From an uncultured Oscillospiraceae bacterium (GTDB lineage: Bacteria; Bacillota; Clostridia; Oscillospirales; Oscillospiraceae), in NCBI GenBank assembly GCA_947630755.1, contig CANRIU010000005.1:1-64000 (forward strand): a DNA stretch of 64,000 nucleotides, given 5' to 3'. The notes beneath the pieces are model-generated. The model ran no database searches. It saw only the letters and a program-made list of their open reading frames with translations, and was not told where the DNA came from. Position 1 is the first letter of the stretch. Each line of letters starts with the position of its first letter. Positions 34,251-42,104 of the stretch are shown here, in pieces. The translations under genes and the position numbers were made by a program.

Positions 34251-34604
34251 TCACTGCTCCTCTTCCCCGCTCTCCTCCTCTTTCTCCCGGCGGCGCTCAA
34301 GCCACGCCTTAATGCCCCCGTTGTAGCCGCCCGTCACCCAGGCCGCTGCAAATCCCAGAAGCGCCCCGCCGATGGCAAACAGCATGACGATGAATATTAC
34401 TATCCCCACCACCTGATTGCCGGAGATGTCACCTATGGAGTACTCTCCAAAAAATCCCCTATACTCCGCGAAGGCGATGATAAATCCCGTCAGGATCAGC
34501 ATCGCCGGTATACACCGCAGCAGCTTATGCCTCACAAGCTTGCTCAGCGCAAGCTGCATCACGAAGAACGCCGCCGCCACCAGGGCGCAGTTCACAATAT
34601 TCAT
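34251..34604 (-). CDS. Small integral membrane protein of unknown function
   Basis: A 117-residue protein with three hydrophobic segments (about 5-20, 30-46 and 65-92) and a charged cytoplasmic tail (ERRREKEEESGEEEQ). I do not recognise a family. ATG 34604 has AAGGGGGAAAGG upstream. It lies 48 bp after fprA on the same strand and may be co-transcribed with it. Confidence 0.7.
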   Translation of the reverse strand: MNIVNCALVAAAFFVMQLALSKLVRHKLLRCIPAMLILTGFIIAFAEYRGFFGEYSIGDISGNQVVGIVIFIVMLFAIGGALLGFAAAWVTGGYNGGIKAWLERRREKEEESGEEEQ

Positions 34605-34652
34605 GGCCTTTCCCCCTTTTCACAAATGGTCCCCGCGATTTTCGCTTTCGGC

Positions 34653-35813
34653 TCAGCCCATTATCTCCCGGGCCAGGGCCTCGATCTGCGCCTCGTTCTC
34701 CGGCGTCATGGAGCCCATTATCCTCACGGAATTTTCCGCGAATTTAACGTCCCTGCACCCCTCCAGCATTGCTCTCATGGTCTTTGCCGCCATTGGCGCC
34801 CAGGAGCCGTTCTCGATAAAGCCCACAGTGCGGTTTTTGTAGCCGTGCTCCGCCAAGGTCTCGATAAACTCCCGCATGAAGGGGAATATCCCCCCGTTGT
34901 AGGTGGTCGTCGCCAGGACCATTCTCCCGTAGCGGAATGCGTCCTCCACTGCCTCCGCCATGTCGTCCCGTGCAAGGTCCGTGATGGCGGCTTTGGGGCA
35001 GCCCAGCTCCTCCAGCTTCGCCTTCAGAAGCTCCGCCGCCGCCCTTGTGTGCCCGTAGACGGAGGTGTAGGCGATGACCACGCCCTCGCTCTCCACACCG
35101 TAGCTGGACCAGATGTCATAGAGGTTTACATAATATCCTATATCCTCGGTGAGCACCGGACCGTGGAGGGGGCAGATGGCGGCAATGTCCAGCGCCGCGG
35201 CCTTTTTCAGCACCGCCTGCACCTGCTGGCCAAACTTGCCCACGATGCCGAAGTAGTACCTGCGCGCCTCGCAGGCCCAGCCCTCCTCGTCCTCCACGTC
35301 GAGGGCGCCGAATTTTCCGAACCCGTCGGCGGAGAAGAGGGTCCTGGCCTCTGGGTCGTAGGTCATGATTACCTCGGGCCAGTGGACCATTGGCGCGGCT
35401 ATGAAGCTCAGTGTGTGCCCGCCCAGGTCCAGTGTGGCGCCCCCGCCCACAACCAGGCGGCGGTCCGGGTAGTCCGTGCCGAAGTAGTTTTTCATCATCT
35501 TGAACGCCCCGGCGGAGGAGACTATCACCGCCTCGGGGTACGCCGCCATAAACGCCTCGATGGAGCCGGAGTGGTCGGGCTCCATGTGCTGCACCACCAG
35601 GTAGTCGGGCTTTCCGCCCTCCAGAGCGGCGGAGACGTTTCCGAGCCACTCGTCCGTAAAGTGCCTGTCCACGCTGTCCATGACCGCAGTCCTCTCACCA
35701 CGGACGACGTAGGAATTGTATGCCATGCCGTTTGGCACAACGTACTGCCCCTCAAAGAGGTCTATTTCGTGGTCGTTGACGCCGACGTAAATAATGTCCT
35801 TTGAAATATCCAT
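34653..35813 (-). CDS. fprA: Flavodiiron protein (A-type flavoprotein, FprA)
   Basis: A 386-residue cytoplasmic enzyme that reduces O2 to water (or NO to N2O), protecting anaerobes. The beta-lactamase-like diiron domain contains QHMEPDHSG (H-x-E-x-D-H ligands), MVHWPEVIMTYDPEARTLFSADGFGKFG and CPLHGPVL. The flavodoxin domain from about 250 has IAYTSVYGHTRAAAELL for FMN binding. Length matches clostridial FprA without a fused rubredoxin. ATG 35813 with TTGGAGG is used; the ORF track starts 43 codons earlier. It is divergent from the oxygen-sensitive dehydratase operon, which fits a protective role. Confidence 0.93.
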   Translation of the reverse strand: MDISKDIIYVGVNDHEIDLFEGQYVVPNGMAYNSYVVRGERTAVMDSVDRHFTDEWLGNVSAALEGGKPDYLVVQHMEPDHSGSIEAFMAAYPEAVIVSSAGAFKMMKNYFGTDYPDRRLVVGGGATLDLGGHTLSFIAAPMVHWPEVIMTYDPEARTLFSADGFGKFGALDVEDEEGWACEARRYYFGIVGKFGQQVQAVLKKAAALDIAAICPLHGPVLTEDIGYYVNLYDIWSSYGVESEGVVIAYTSVYGHTRAAAELLKAKLEELGCPKAAITDLARDDMAEAVEDAFRYGRMVLATTTYNGGIFPFMREFIETLAEHGYKNRTVGFIENGSWAPMAAKTMRAMLEGCRDVKFAENSVRIMGSMTPENEAQIEALAREIMG

Positions 35814-35865
35814 AAAAAAGCCTCCAAGCCTGTTTTTTTGCCGGAAAAAACTCCCGTTATCCGAT

Positions 35866-35894
35866 ATTTTATCACACTGTACTTTTTTTCGCAA
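35866..35894 (-). promoter_or_regulatory. Promoter of fprA
   Basis: Minus-strand -35 TTGCGA (35894-35889), 17-nt spacer, -10 TAAAAT (35871-35866), 53 nt upstream of ATG 35813. Confidence 0.6.
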
Positions 35895-35933
35895 CTGTCT
35901 TTCGCCGTTATTTCGCAAACTGACTGAAATGCT

Positions 35934-35962
35934 TTGACACATGCTGACATATATGTTAAAAT
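35934..35962 (+). promoter_or_regulatory. Promoter of the CooC/2-hydroxyacyl-CoA dehydratase operon
   Basis: Consensus -35 TTGACA, 17-nt spacer, -10 TAAAAT, 60 nt upstream of ATG 36023. It is among the strongest sigma-A matches in the window. Confidence 0.75.
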
Positions 35963-36022
35963 TACGTCAGCAGCGGACAAAAAAAGGCGGTTTACGCCGA
36001 AAAATGAATGGAGGAATGTACT

Positions 36023-36799
36023 ATGGAGGATCGCGGCGCGGTCATCATCGCGATGACCGGAAAGGGCGGAGTTGGGAAGACCTCCCTTGCAGCCATCATG
36101 GTCGGCGAGCTTGTGCGGGAATTTCCCGGAAAGCGCATCCTCGCCATCGACGCGGACCCCGCGGTGGGGCTCAGCACCGCCCTCGGGGTGGAGGTGGAGA
36201 CGACCGTTGACGACATCCGCCGGGAATTCGTCAGCACCGTGGAGGGCGGCGACAGCCGCTCCGCGCTGGAGCTTCTGGGCGACGCCCGCTTTCGGCTCTT
36301 TGACGCGCTGGTGGAGGCGGAGGGCTTCTCCTTCCTCGCCATCGGCAGGCCAGAGGCCGCCGGGTGCTACTGCAAGGTCAACTCCTACCTCAAAGACGTG
36401 ATAAGCGTCCTGTCGTCAAATTTCGACTACATAGTCATAGACGGCGAGGCCGGCATCGAGCAGGTGAACAGGCGCGTGATGGAGAAGGTCACCCACCTTG
36501 TCCTTGTCACAGACGCCAGCCGCAAGGGTGTGCAGGTCATACACACCATCCGAGATGTGGCGAGGGACCTTGTGATGTATGAGCGCGCCGGGGCTATCCT
36601 GAACCGCCTCCCCGCCTCCGCCATGGAGCGTGGCGTGGACATCGGTGACATACCCGTTCTCGCCGCCATACCCGCGGACGACGCCCTTGCGGGGCTTGAC
36701 ATCGAGGGCAGCAGCGTCCTTGAGCTCCCGGACGGCTCACCTGTCCGCGCGGGAGTGCGCCGGGCGCTTTGCGGCCTCGGGATATTAAAGGAGGAATAA
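36023..36799 (+). CDS. CooC-type nickel-chaperone ATPase (MinD/ParA family)
   Basis: A 258-residue P-loop ATPase. Visible are the deviant Walker A MTGKGGVGKTSLAA (from about residue 11), the Walker A' region ILAIDADPAVGLSTALG, and VIDGEAGIEQVNRR. It also has GCYCKVNSYLKD with the C-x-C pair (Cys115, Cys117) that in CooC binds Ni at the dimer interface. CooC loads nickel into carbon monoxide dehydrogenase or acetyl-CoA synthase. No such complete enzyme is in the window; the gene instead heads an operon of 2-hydroxyacyl-CoA dehydratase genes. ATG 36023 with GGAGGA at 7 nt is preferred to ATG 36008. The next gene begins one base after its stop. Confidence 0.85.
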   Translation: MEDRGAVIIAMTGKGGVGKTSLAAIMVGELVREFPGKRILAIDADPAVGLSTALGVEVETTVDDIRREFVSTVEGGDSRSALELLGDARFRLFDALVEAEGFSFLAIGRPEAAGCYCKVNSYLKDVISVLSSNFDYIVIDGEAGIEQVNRRVMEKVTHLVLVTDASRKGVQVIHTIRDVARDLVMYERAGAILNRLPASAMERGVDIGDIPVLAAIPADDALAGLDIEGSSVLELPDGSPVRAGVRRALCGLGILKEE

Positions 36800-36800
36800 G

Positions 36801-37985
36801 ATGAGGGACTTAAGACACCTCTACTACCTTGAAAATCTCCTTCAGGAGAACAATAACGAGCTTGTGCGAAAGGCCCGGGAGGAGGGTCGGCGCTGCGTGG
36901 GCACCGTCTGCTACCAGATCCCGGAGGTGCTTTTGAATCTCCCGGGGATATTCTCCGTGCGCCTTCGCGCTCCCCGCACTGGGTCCATGGAGATGGGCAC
37001 CTACTACATGACCTCCCTCACCTGCGAATACTGCCGCGCCCTGCTGGAGCGGGGCCTTGAGGGTGGATACAGGTTTATAGACTGCCTCATGGAGCCGGCC
37101 AGCTGCTCCCAGATGGCGGACTGCACCGAGAACCTTGAGAAGCTCGACCTTTTAGGCCCCGGCTTCTTCGTCCAACACGTCGACACCCCCATGAAGGACG
37201 ACCTGAACGGCATCGAGCACATGATAAAAATGTGCCGGGTCCGTGTCCTTGACAGGCTCCACGAGGCCTTCGGGATAGACGTCTCCGACGAGGCCATAAA
37301 AAAGGCCGTCGCCGTCCACAACGAGGTCTGCGACCTCATCACCGAGATTGGCAACTACCGGAAGGACCTGCGTCCCCGGATAACCGGGTATGAGTTTGCC
37401 GTTCTCTGCCTTGCCACATACTGCTGCCCCAAGGACCTGCTGCTGCCCATACTCCGGGAGACGGCCCAGGAGCTCCGGACCCGTGAGCCCGACGAGAAGT
37501 CCCCCTGGCGCGTGCGCGTGGCCGTCGCCGGGGCGGAGATAGACGACCCCGACTTCATAAAGCTCATCGAGGACACCGGGGCCTACGTCGCCGTGGACCG
37601 CTACTGCTTCGGCTCCTTCCCCGGCCGCAGCAGGATAGAGCTTTCGGACAACGAGGACATCCTCACCCAGATATGCCGCAAGTATGTCACCGAGTGCCAG
37701 TGCCCCAGGTTCATGAACACCTCCAAGGTCGCGGGCCGCAAGGAGTACATCGACTCTCTCGCCCGGGAGTACTCCTGCGACGGGATAATACTTCAGCAGA
37801 TAAACTTCTGCAACTTCTGGGGCTATGAGCGCGCCGGGGGGATGCATGTGCTGACTCACGACTACAGCTGGCCCGTTCTCAGCCTCGACCGCCCCTACGT
37901 TGTGGGCGTCTCCGGGCAGATTCGCACCCGTGTACAGGCATTTATCGAGCGCGTGGAGCTCAAAAAGCTGGGAGGTAACGACTGA
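36801..37985 (+). CDS. 2-hydroxyacyl-CoA dehydratase family subunit (HgdB/FldC-like, 394 residues)
   Basis: A 394-residue member of the 2-hydroxyglutaryl-CoA dehydratase D-component family. RRCVGTVCYQIPEVLLNLPGIFSVRLRAP corresponds to the N-terminal cluster-binding segment. TCEYCRALLERGLEG and EPASCSQMADC add cysteines that can ligate a [4Fe-4S] cluster, and QQINFCNFWGYE matches the C-terminal K/N-F-C-x-x-W motif. The family removes water from (R)-2-hydroxyacyl-CoA through a ketyl radical or reduces benzoyl-CoA-like rings. The substrate is unknown. It overlaps the next subunit gene by one base. Confidence 0.85.
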   Translation: MRDLRHLYYLENLLQENNNELVRKAREEGRRCVGTVCYQIPEVLLNLPGIFSVRLRAPRTGSMEMGTYYMTSLTCEYCRALLERGLEGGYRFIDCLMEPASCSQMADCTENLEKLDLLGPGFFVQHVDTPMKDDLNGIEHMIKMCRVRVLDRLHEAFGIDVSDEAIKKAVAVHNEVCDLITEIGNYRKDLRPRITGYEFAVLCLATYCCPKDLLLPILRETAQELRTREPDEKSPWRVRVAVAGAEIDDPDFIKLIEDTGAYVAVDRYCFGSFPGRSRIELSDNEDILTQICRKYVTECQCPRFMNTSKVAGRKEYIDSLAREYSCDGIILQQINFCNFWGYERAGGMHVLTHDYSWPVLSLDRPYVVGVSGQIRTRVQAFIERVELKKLGGND

Positions 37986-39523
37986 TGGGAAAAGCGATAA
38001 ATTCCGAGCCCCTGGGAAAATTCTACAAGGGCGGCAAGACCCGCACCCGCCGGGAGTGGCGGGGCGTCCGTGACACCTTCTACGACTACACCTGCTGGCT
38101 CCACAACTGGGGCTCCATGATAAAATTCCTTGCAAAGCCCCAGAATCTGAAGGGCTTCCTCCACTACCGCTGGATGCAGAACTATCTTGCCACCCCCGAC
38201 TTCATCGACCGCCACACCGAGGGCCTTCGGGGACCCCAGTTGAGAGTCGCCCACAAGGAGTTTGACTTCATCGTCTCCCACGTCTGCGACACCATGACCG
38301 CCATCTTCGCCGGGGACAGGGCCATCGGCGGCAAGGAGAAGGTCTGGCGCCAGACCGTGGTCATGGACGAGAACATGATGACCCAGATAATGAACGGCTT
38401 TCCCAACCTCAAGGCCAGATGCGTCCAGATACCCATCGTCTATATGCCCTCCACCGTCCAGCAGGAGGGCGTGCTCTACTACATAGACCGTGCCCAGGAG
38501 TTCGGCATCCCCGGGGACGTGTGCCCCATGCCTGCGGCGGAGCTTGGCGCGGTGCTGGAGGACGACTTCCCGAAGACCGGCATCTGCGCCCTCCAGTGCA
38601 ACACCACCTGCGACGGCTCCCTCATGGGCAACGGCATAGAGGAGCGCCGCTACGGCATCCCCACCCACCAGGTCGCCGTCCCCATCCGCTACACCGACCC
38701 CGCCACCCGGGACTACGCCGCTCAGGAGATAAAAAACGCCATAAAATTCGTGGAGGAGCAGACAGGCGAGAAGTGGGACTGGGACTACTACTTTAAAAAC
38801 ATAAGGAACTTCAACCGTGAGACGGAGTACTTCCGCCAGTGGCTGGAGGTCTCCCGCACCGAGTACCCCCAGGTCATAGGCAACAACGTGGCCCTCTACC
38901 GGGACGCCTACTACCAGGTCGCCGGAGGCCGTGACGAGGCCTTCGTTGAAAACGAGCGGGAGATTTGCGAGATAATGGAGAAGGCCTACCTCGACAGGAC
39001 CCCCGTGGTGAGCACCGTCCGCCACCGGGCAATACTCTGGGGCGTCCAGGCCCAGTACTACACCGCCTTCCCCCTGTGGCTCCAAAACTGCTGGGGAATA
39101 GTCCCCCTCATCGACATGCTGAGCCTCACCTCCACCGACATCTACAGCGAGGACGACAAAGAGCAGGCGTACTACGACATGGCGGACATGTACGCCAAGA
39201 TGAATATGCGCAACCGCTCCGAGGGCGGCTATGAGGTTGGCGTGGAGGACCTCTGGCGCTTCTGCGAGGAATTCAACGCCGACGTTGTCATAATGTACGA
39301 GCACATCGGCTGCAAGTCCATGACGGGCTACCACGGCCTTTTCGATCAGGAGGCCGCGAAGCACGGCGTCCACCTCATCTGGGTCACCCACGGCCTCATG
39401 GACCCCCGCAAGGCCAGCCGCCAGAGTATGCGCACCGATGTCAACCGCTATATGCGCGCGGTGCTCAACGAGGAGCCCTTAGACCCGTCCCTTGAGGAGT
39501 TTGACGACTCTAACGCCTGGTAA
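37985..39523 (+). CDS. 2-hydroxyacyl-CoA dehydratase family subunit (long, 512 residues)
   Basis: A 512-residue partner subunit. The C-terminal half is recognisable as 2-hydroxyacyl-CoA dehydratase (RHRAILWGVQAQYYTAFPLWLQNCWGIVPLIDM, FNADVVIMYEHIGCKSMTGYHGLFDQ). The N-terminal part has FIVSHVCDTMTAI, GIPGDVCPMPAAELG and CALQCNTTCDG, a cysteine-rich set. It is longer than typical HgdA or FldB (about 380-480). It is rich in aromatic residues near the N-terminus (WLHNWGSMIKFL). The stop is 15 bp before the activase start. With the shorter subunit it probably forms the heterodimer that the activase reduces. Confidence 0.82.
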   Translation: MGKAINSEPLGKFYKGGKTRTRREWRGVRDTFYDYTCWLHNWGSMIKFLAKPQNLKGFLHYRWMQNYLATPDFIDRHTEGLRGPQLRVAHKEFDFIVSHVCDTMTAIFAGDRAIGGKEKVWRQTVVMDENMMTQIMNGFPNLKARCVQIPIVYMPSTVQQEGVLYYIDRAQEFGIPGDVCPMPAAELGAVLEDDFPKTGICALQCNTTCDGSLMGNGIEERRYGIPTHQVAVPIRYTDPATRDYAAQEIKNAIKFVEEQTGEKWDWDYYFKNIRNFNRETEYFRQWLEVSRTEYPQVIGNNVALYRDAYYQVAGGRDEAFVENEREICEIMEKAYLDRTPVVSTVRHRAILWGVQAQYYTAFPLWLQNCWGIVPLIDMLSLTSTDIYSEDDKEQAYYDMADMYAKMNMRNRSEGGYEVGVEDLWRFCEEFNADVVIMYEHIGCKSMTGYHGLFDQEAAKHGVHLIWVTHGLMDPRKASRQSMRTDVNRYMRAVLNEEPLDPSLEEFDDSNAW

Positions 39524-39538
39524 TTGGAGGATACTATA

Positions 39539-40327
39539 ATGAAATATTTTGGAGGCTGCGATGTGGGCTCCACCTACACCAAGGCCGTTATACTGGATGA
39601 AAACGGAAAAATCGTGTCCCACACCACACTTCACAGCAAGATAAACCCGGAGAAATCCGCGCGCCTCGCCATGGACGATGTCCTCTCAAAGGCCGGGCTC
39701 ACAAGTGAGCGCGACCTTGCCTACCTCATCGGCACGGGCTACGGGCGCAACAAGGTCCCCTTCGCCGATGAGAACATATCCGAGATCTCCTGCCACGCCA
39801 TGGGCGTCCACGTCACCGACCCCACCGTTAAGGCAATAATCGACATCGGCGGTCAGGACGTGAAGGGCATCGCCGTGGACACCGACGGCACGGTGAAGAA
39901 CTTCGCCATGAACGACAAGTGCGCCGCCGGCACCGGCCGCTTTTACGAGGCCATGGCCCGCAGCTTTGAGATGAGCCTGGAGGAATTTTCCAATCTCTCC
40001 CTCTCCGCCAAAAACGTCATCCCCATCACCGCCCAGTGCACCGTCTTTGCCGAGAGCGAGGTCATAAGCCTCGTGGGCGAGGGCAAGCCCATGGACGAGG
40101 TCGCCGCCGGGATCCAGATGTCCGTGGCAAAGCGCTGCTTCGTCATGGCTAAAAAGGCCGGGGCCACGGACTCCATCGCCCTCACAGGCGGCTGCGCCAA
40201 GAACGCCGGGCTTAAAAAGGCCATCGAGCAGGACCTGCACCTCAAGGTCATAGAGCTTAAGACCGACCCCCAGCTCATGGGCGCCCTGGGCGCGGCTGAG
40301 TACGCCAGAAGGAAAGGCAGGAAGTGA
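39539..40327 (+). CDS. 2-hydroxyacyl-CoA dehydratase activase (HgdC/FldI-like)
   Basis: A 262-residue homodimeric [4Fe-4S] ATPase that injects one electron into the dehydratase at the cost of ATP. The ASKHA nucleotide-binding fold begins GGCDVGSTYTKAVI and contains IIDIGGQDVKGI and LTGGCAKNAGL. The bridging cluster ligands are the cysteines in NDKCAAGTGRF and TAQCTVFAESEV, spaced as in HgdC. ATG 39539 follows GGAGG at 8 nt; the tracked start five codons earlier is less likely. Its presence shows that the two upstream subunits belong to a radical-type dehydratase or reductase. Confidence 0.92.
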   Translation: MKYFGGCDVGSTYTKAVILDENGKIVSHTTLHSKINPEKSARLAMDDVLSKAGLTSERDLAYLIGTGYGRNKVPFADENISEISCHAMGVHVTDPTVKAIIDIGGQDVKGIAVDTDGTVKNFAMNDKCAAGTGRFYEAMARSFEMSLEEFSNLSLSAKNVIPITAQCTVFAESEVISLVGEGKPMDEVAAGIQMSVAKRCFVMAKKAGATDSIALTGGCAKNAGLKKAIEQDLHLKVIELKTDPQLMGALGAAEYARRKGRK

Positions 40328-40331
40328 TAAA

Positions 40332-40508
40332 ATGAAATTTTTCAGGTTATTTTTGAAAGCAGCCGCCGTCCTGGCCGGGATCTTCGCCGCGCTGACGGCC
40401 CTGTCCATGGTGGTCTACTTCTTCAACCTTGACATGAAGGCCGCGGCCCTGGCCCAGCCTCTGGTCAACAAAATATACAGCTTCAGAAAGCGTGAGCCCC
40501 TGCCGTGA
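40332..40508 (+). CDS. 58-residue single-pass membrane protein within the dehydratase operon
   Basis: A short ORF below the cut-off of the track: MKFFRLFLKAAAVLAGIF... then a hydrophobic segment to about residue 32 (one transmembrane helix) and a basic tail (KIYSFRKREPLP). It starts 4 bp after the activase stop and its stop overlaps the GTG of the next gene, so spacing argues for a real coupled gene. I recognise no family. It could anchor part of the system at the membrane. Confidence 0.65.
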   Translation: MKFFRLFLKAAAVLAGIFAALTALSMVVYFFNLDMKAAALAQPLVNKIYSFRKREPLP

Positions 40509-41206
40509 CAGCGCCTCTTTTTGACGGGCTGATAGGCGAGCTTTCCGCCCTGACATCCTCCGCCCGCCCGCTGGAGCTCCGTGATTGGGAGGACGCGGGC
40601 CGACGGAATCTCGTCCTGCAGAGCGAGATGGCCTACGAGCTCGGCGCGGGCAGGCTCCCGGCGGTGAGCGTCTTTCTCGCCTCCCCGGGGGACGCGGTCC
40701 CGGAGGGCGACCGCGCCTTCCTTCTGGGTCCGGACCTCCCAGGCATCAGCGGGAACGCCCCCTACGCCCGCGCCGCCCTCATCCGCGTAAGCCCCGAGGT
40801 ATGGGAGAACGAGTCCTCCCTCTACTCCGCCCTCACCGCCCTGAAAAACGCCAGATACTCCGCAAATCCCCGGGGCTACATGCCCCGGGTCGACTCCAGC
40901 GCCGGAAGGGAGCCCGTCCGCGTGAGCCGCGGCGCCCTCTCCCGGGGCCTCGGCTTCTCCGGCGTGGCCCGCTGCTACGCCGCGGCCTACCACAGGCGCC
41001 CCGAGGCCCTTGGCGTCACCCAGATCTTCATCACCGACCCCGGCTTTGACTACGCCGCCCTGGGCGCTCTCTCCCGCCGCTCCGGGGAGATAATCGCGGC
41101 GCTGGACCACATCCTTAAGGACTTCAAAATGGACTGCTCCACCTGCTCTCTCCAAACCGTCTGTAACGAGGTGGAGGGTCTCCGGGAGCTTCACTTCAAA
41201 AAATGA
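40505..41206 (+). CDS. Acetyl-CoA synthase (AcsB/CdhC) middle-domain-like protein, stand-alone
   Basis: A 233-residue protein. By eye it follows the middle domain of acetyl-CoA synthase: EMAYELGAGRLPAV corresponds to DMYVEMGGNRTPAF of the Moorella AcsB sequence as I recall it. FLLGPDLPGI corresponds to EVIGPDIDQI, the RVSRGALSRGLGF region to RVSKDAVAKGFRF, and VTQIFITDPG to VQVTIFTDEA. The C-terminal A-cluster domain is absent. Instead it ends with a cysteine motif DCSTCSLQTVCNEVEG that could bind a metal cluster. The frame opens with GTG, overlapping the small membrane gene by 4 bp. With CooC in the same operon, a nickel or CoA-related role is inferred. Confidence 0.6.
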   Translation: MTAPLFDGLIGELSALTSSARPLELRDWEDAGRRNLVLQSEMAYELGAGRLPAVSVFLASPGDAVPEGDRAFLLGPDLPGISGNAPYARAALIRVSPEVWENESSLYSALTALKNARYSANPRGYMPRVDSSAGREPVRVSRGALSRGLGFSGVARCYAAAYHRRPEALGVTQIFITDPGFDYAALGALSRRSGEIIAALDHILKDFKMDCSTCSLQTVCNEVEGLRELHFKK

Positions 41207-41211
41207 CCCAG

Positions 41212-41244
41212 CCCCCGCGAGTTTTCCCGCGGGGGGATTTTTTT
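41212..41244 (+). terminator. Terminator of the dehydratase operon
   Basis: An 8-bp GC stem (CCCCCGCG/CGCGGGGG), 8-nt loop, then T7, beginning 5 nt after the last stop. Confidence 0.88.
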
Positions 41245-41328
41245 GACGCCCATTTGCCGTTTTGATGCAAAAGCGCTGTATCATGTCCCGTGAGCATTTG
41301 GAAAAAACCTGTCCGTGGAGGCGATAAC

Positions 41329-41979
41329 GTGCGTCCTGCTTTGATATTTGCTCTGCTTCTGGCGCTGACAGCGCTGTGCTCCTGCTCCCCCGACGCCCCG
41401 GAGCCGGAGGCGGGGGACATCCCCGTAGGCAGCGCCGCGCTCCCGGACCCGGAGCCCTCCCCCGGTTCGGAGCCCTCCGGGACCGGGGAATCCCCCGAGC
41501 CTCTCGGCCCGGATATGATCGACTGGACCATCGAGGGCCTGGGCACCGTGCGCTTCACCCTCGTGGAGGCGAAAATGTGCAAAACCCTTGACGAGGCCGG
41601 GGTCTACGCCAGCTCCTCCCGGGCCTCCATCTACGATAACTACCTCTTCGTGTCCATGAAGGTCCGGCGTCTCGAGGACTGGGGGGACCTGGGGGATGTG
41701 GAGTACACCTGCTCAGCCGAGGACTTCACCATGTTCAGCCCCAACTACGACCACCCCGAGTCCTCGATAAACTACTCCCCCGACCTGTCCGGGCTCGCCG
41801 GGGAGGTCGATTATCATAACTACGACTATCCCCTGCCGCCCATGGGCGGCGAGGCGGAGCTGGAGGTCATCTTCGGCGTCACAAACTGGACCCTCGATGA
41901 GATAAATAAAAACGGCACCCTGTGGCTGGCGAATACCTCCGCCTCCGCCTTCCTGATGCTGTTCTCCGATAATATGTAG
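41329..41979 (+). CDS. Lipoprotein of unknown function
   Basis: A 216-residue exported protein. It has a signal peptide RPALIFALLLALTALCSC with a lipobox cysteine, then a Pro/Ser/Glu-rich linker (about 40 residues). A globular domain of about 150 residues follows (IEGLGTVRFTLVEAKMCKTLDEAGVY, NYLFVSMKVRR, GEAELEVIFGVTN), resembling the DUF4352-like immunoglobulin domains of secreted Gram-positive proteins, though not securely. GTG 41329 with TGGAGG 6-7 nt upstream is chosen over the upstream ATG 41290. Monocistronic. Confidence 0.7.
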   Translation: MRPALIFALLLALTALCSCSPDAPEPEAGDIPVGSAALPDPEPSPGSEPSGTGESPEPLGPDMIDWTIEGLGTVRFTLVEAKMCKTLDEAGVYASSSRASIYDNYLFVSMKVRRLEDWGDLGDVEYTCSAEDFTMFSPNYDHPESSINYSPDLSGLAGEVDYHNYDYPLPPMGGEAELEVIFGVTNWTLDEINKNGTLWLANTSASAFLMLFSDNM

Positions 41980-42024
41980 TCATTTGAAATTTGTGATCGT
42001 GCGCCGTTTTCCCCGCGCGCCCCC

Positions 42025-42055
42025 TGTCGAAAAAGCCCGAAGGGCCTTTTTGACA
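42025..42055. repeat. Dispersed palindromic repeat, copy B
   Basis: Arms TGTCGAAAAAGCCC and GGGCCTTTTTGACA with loop GAA. It lies between the convergent lipoprotein gene and the YhaN-like gene and can terminate both. Confidence 0.75.
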
Positions 42056-42104
42056 GTATGACGCCGCCGCCAATACTGGCGGCGGCGTTGCTGTTCGGCC
42101 ATTT

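Noticed and set aside
37895-39391. 498-residue minus-strand ORF
   Set aside because: Antisense to the long dehydratase subunit, with low-complexity G/V/L/H composition; a shadow frame.
41212-41244. Regulatory RNA after the dehydratase operon
   Set aside because: A compact GC stem followed by T7 is fully explained as an intrinsic terminator.
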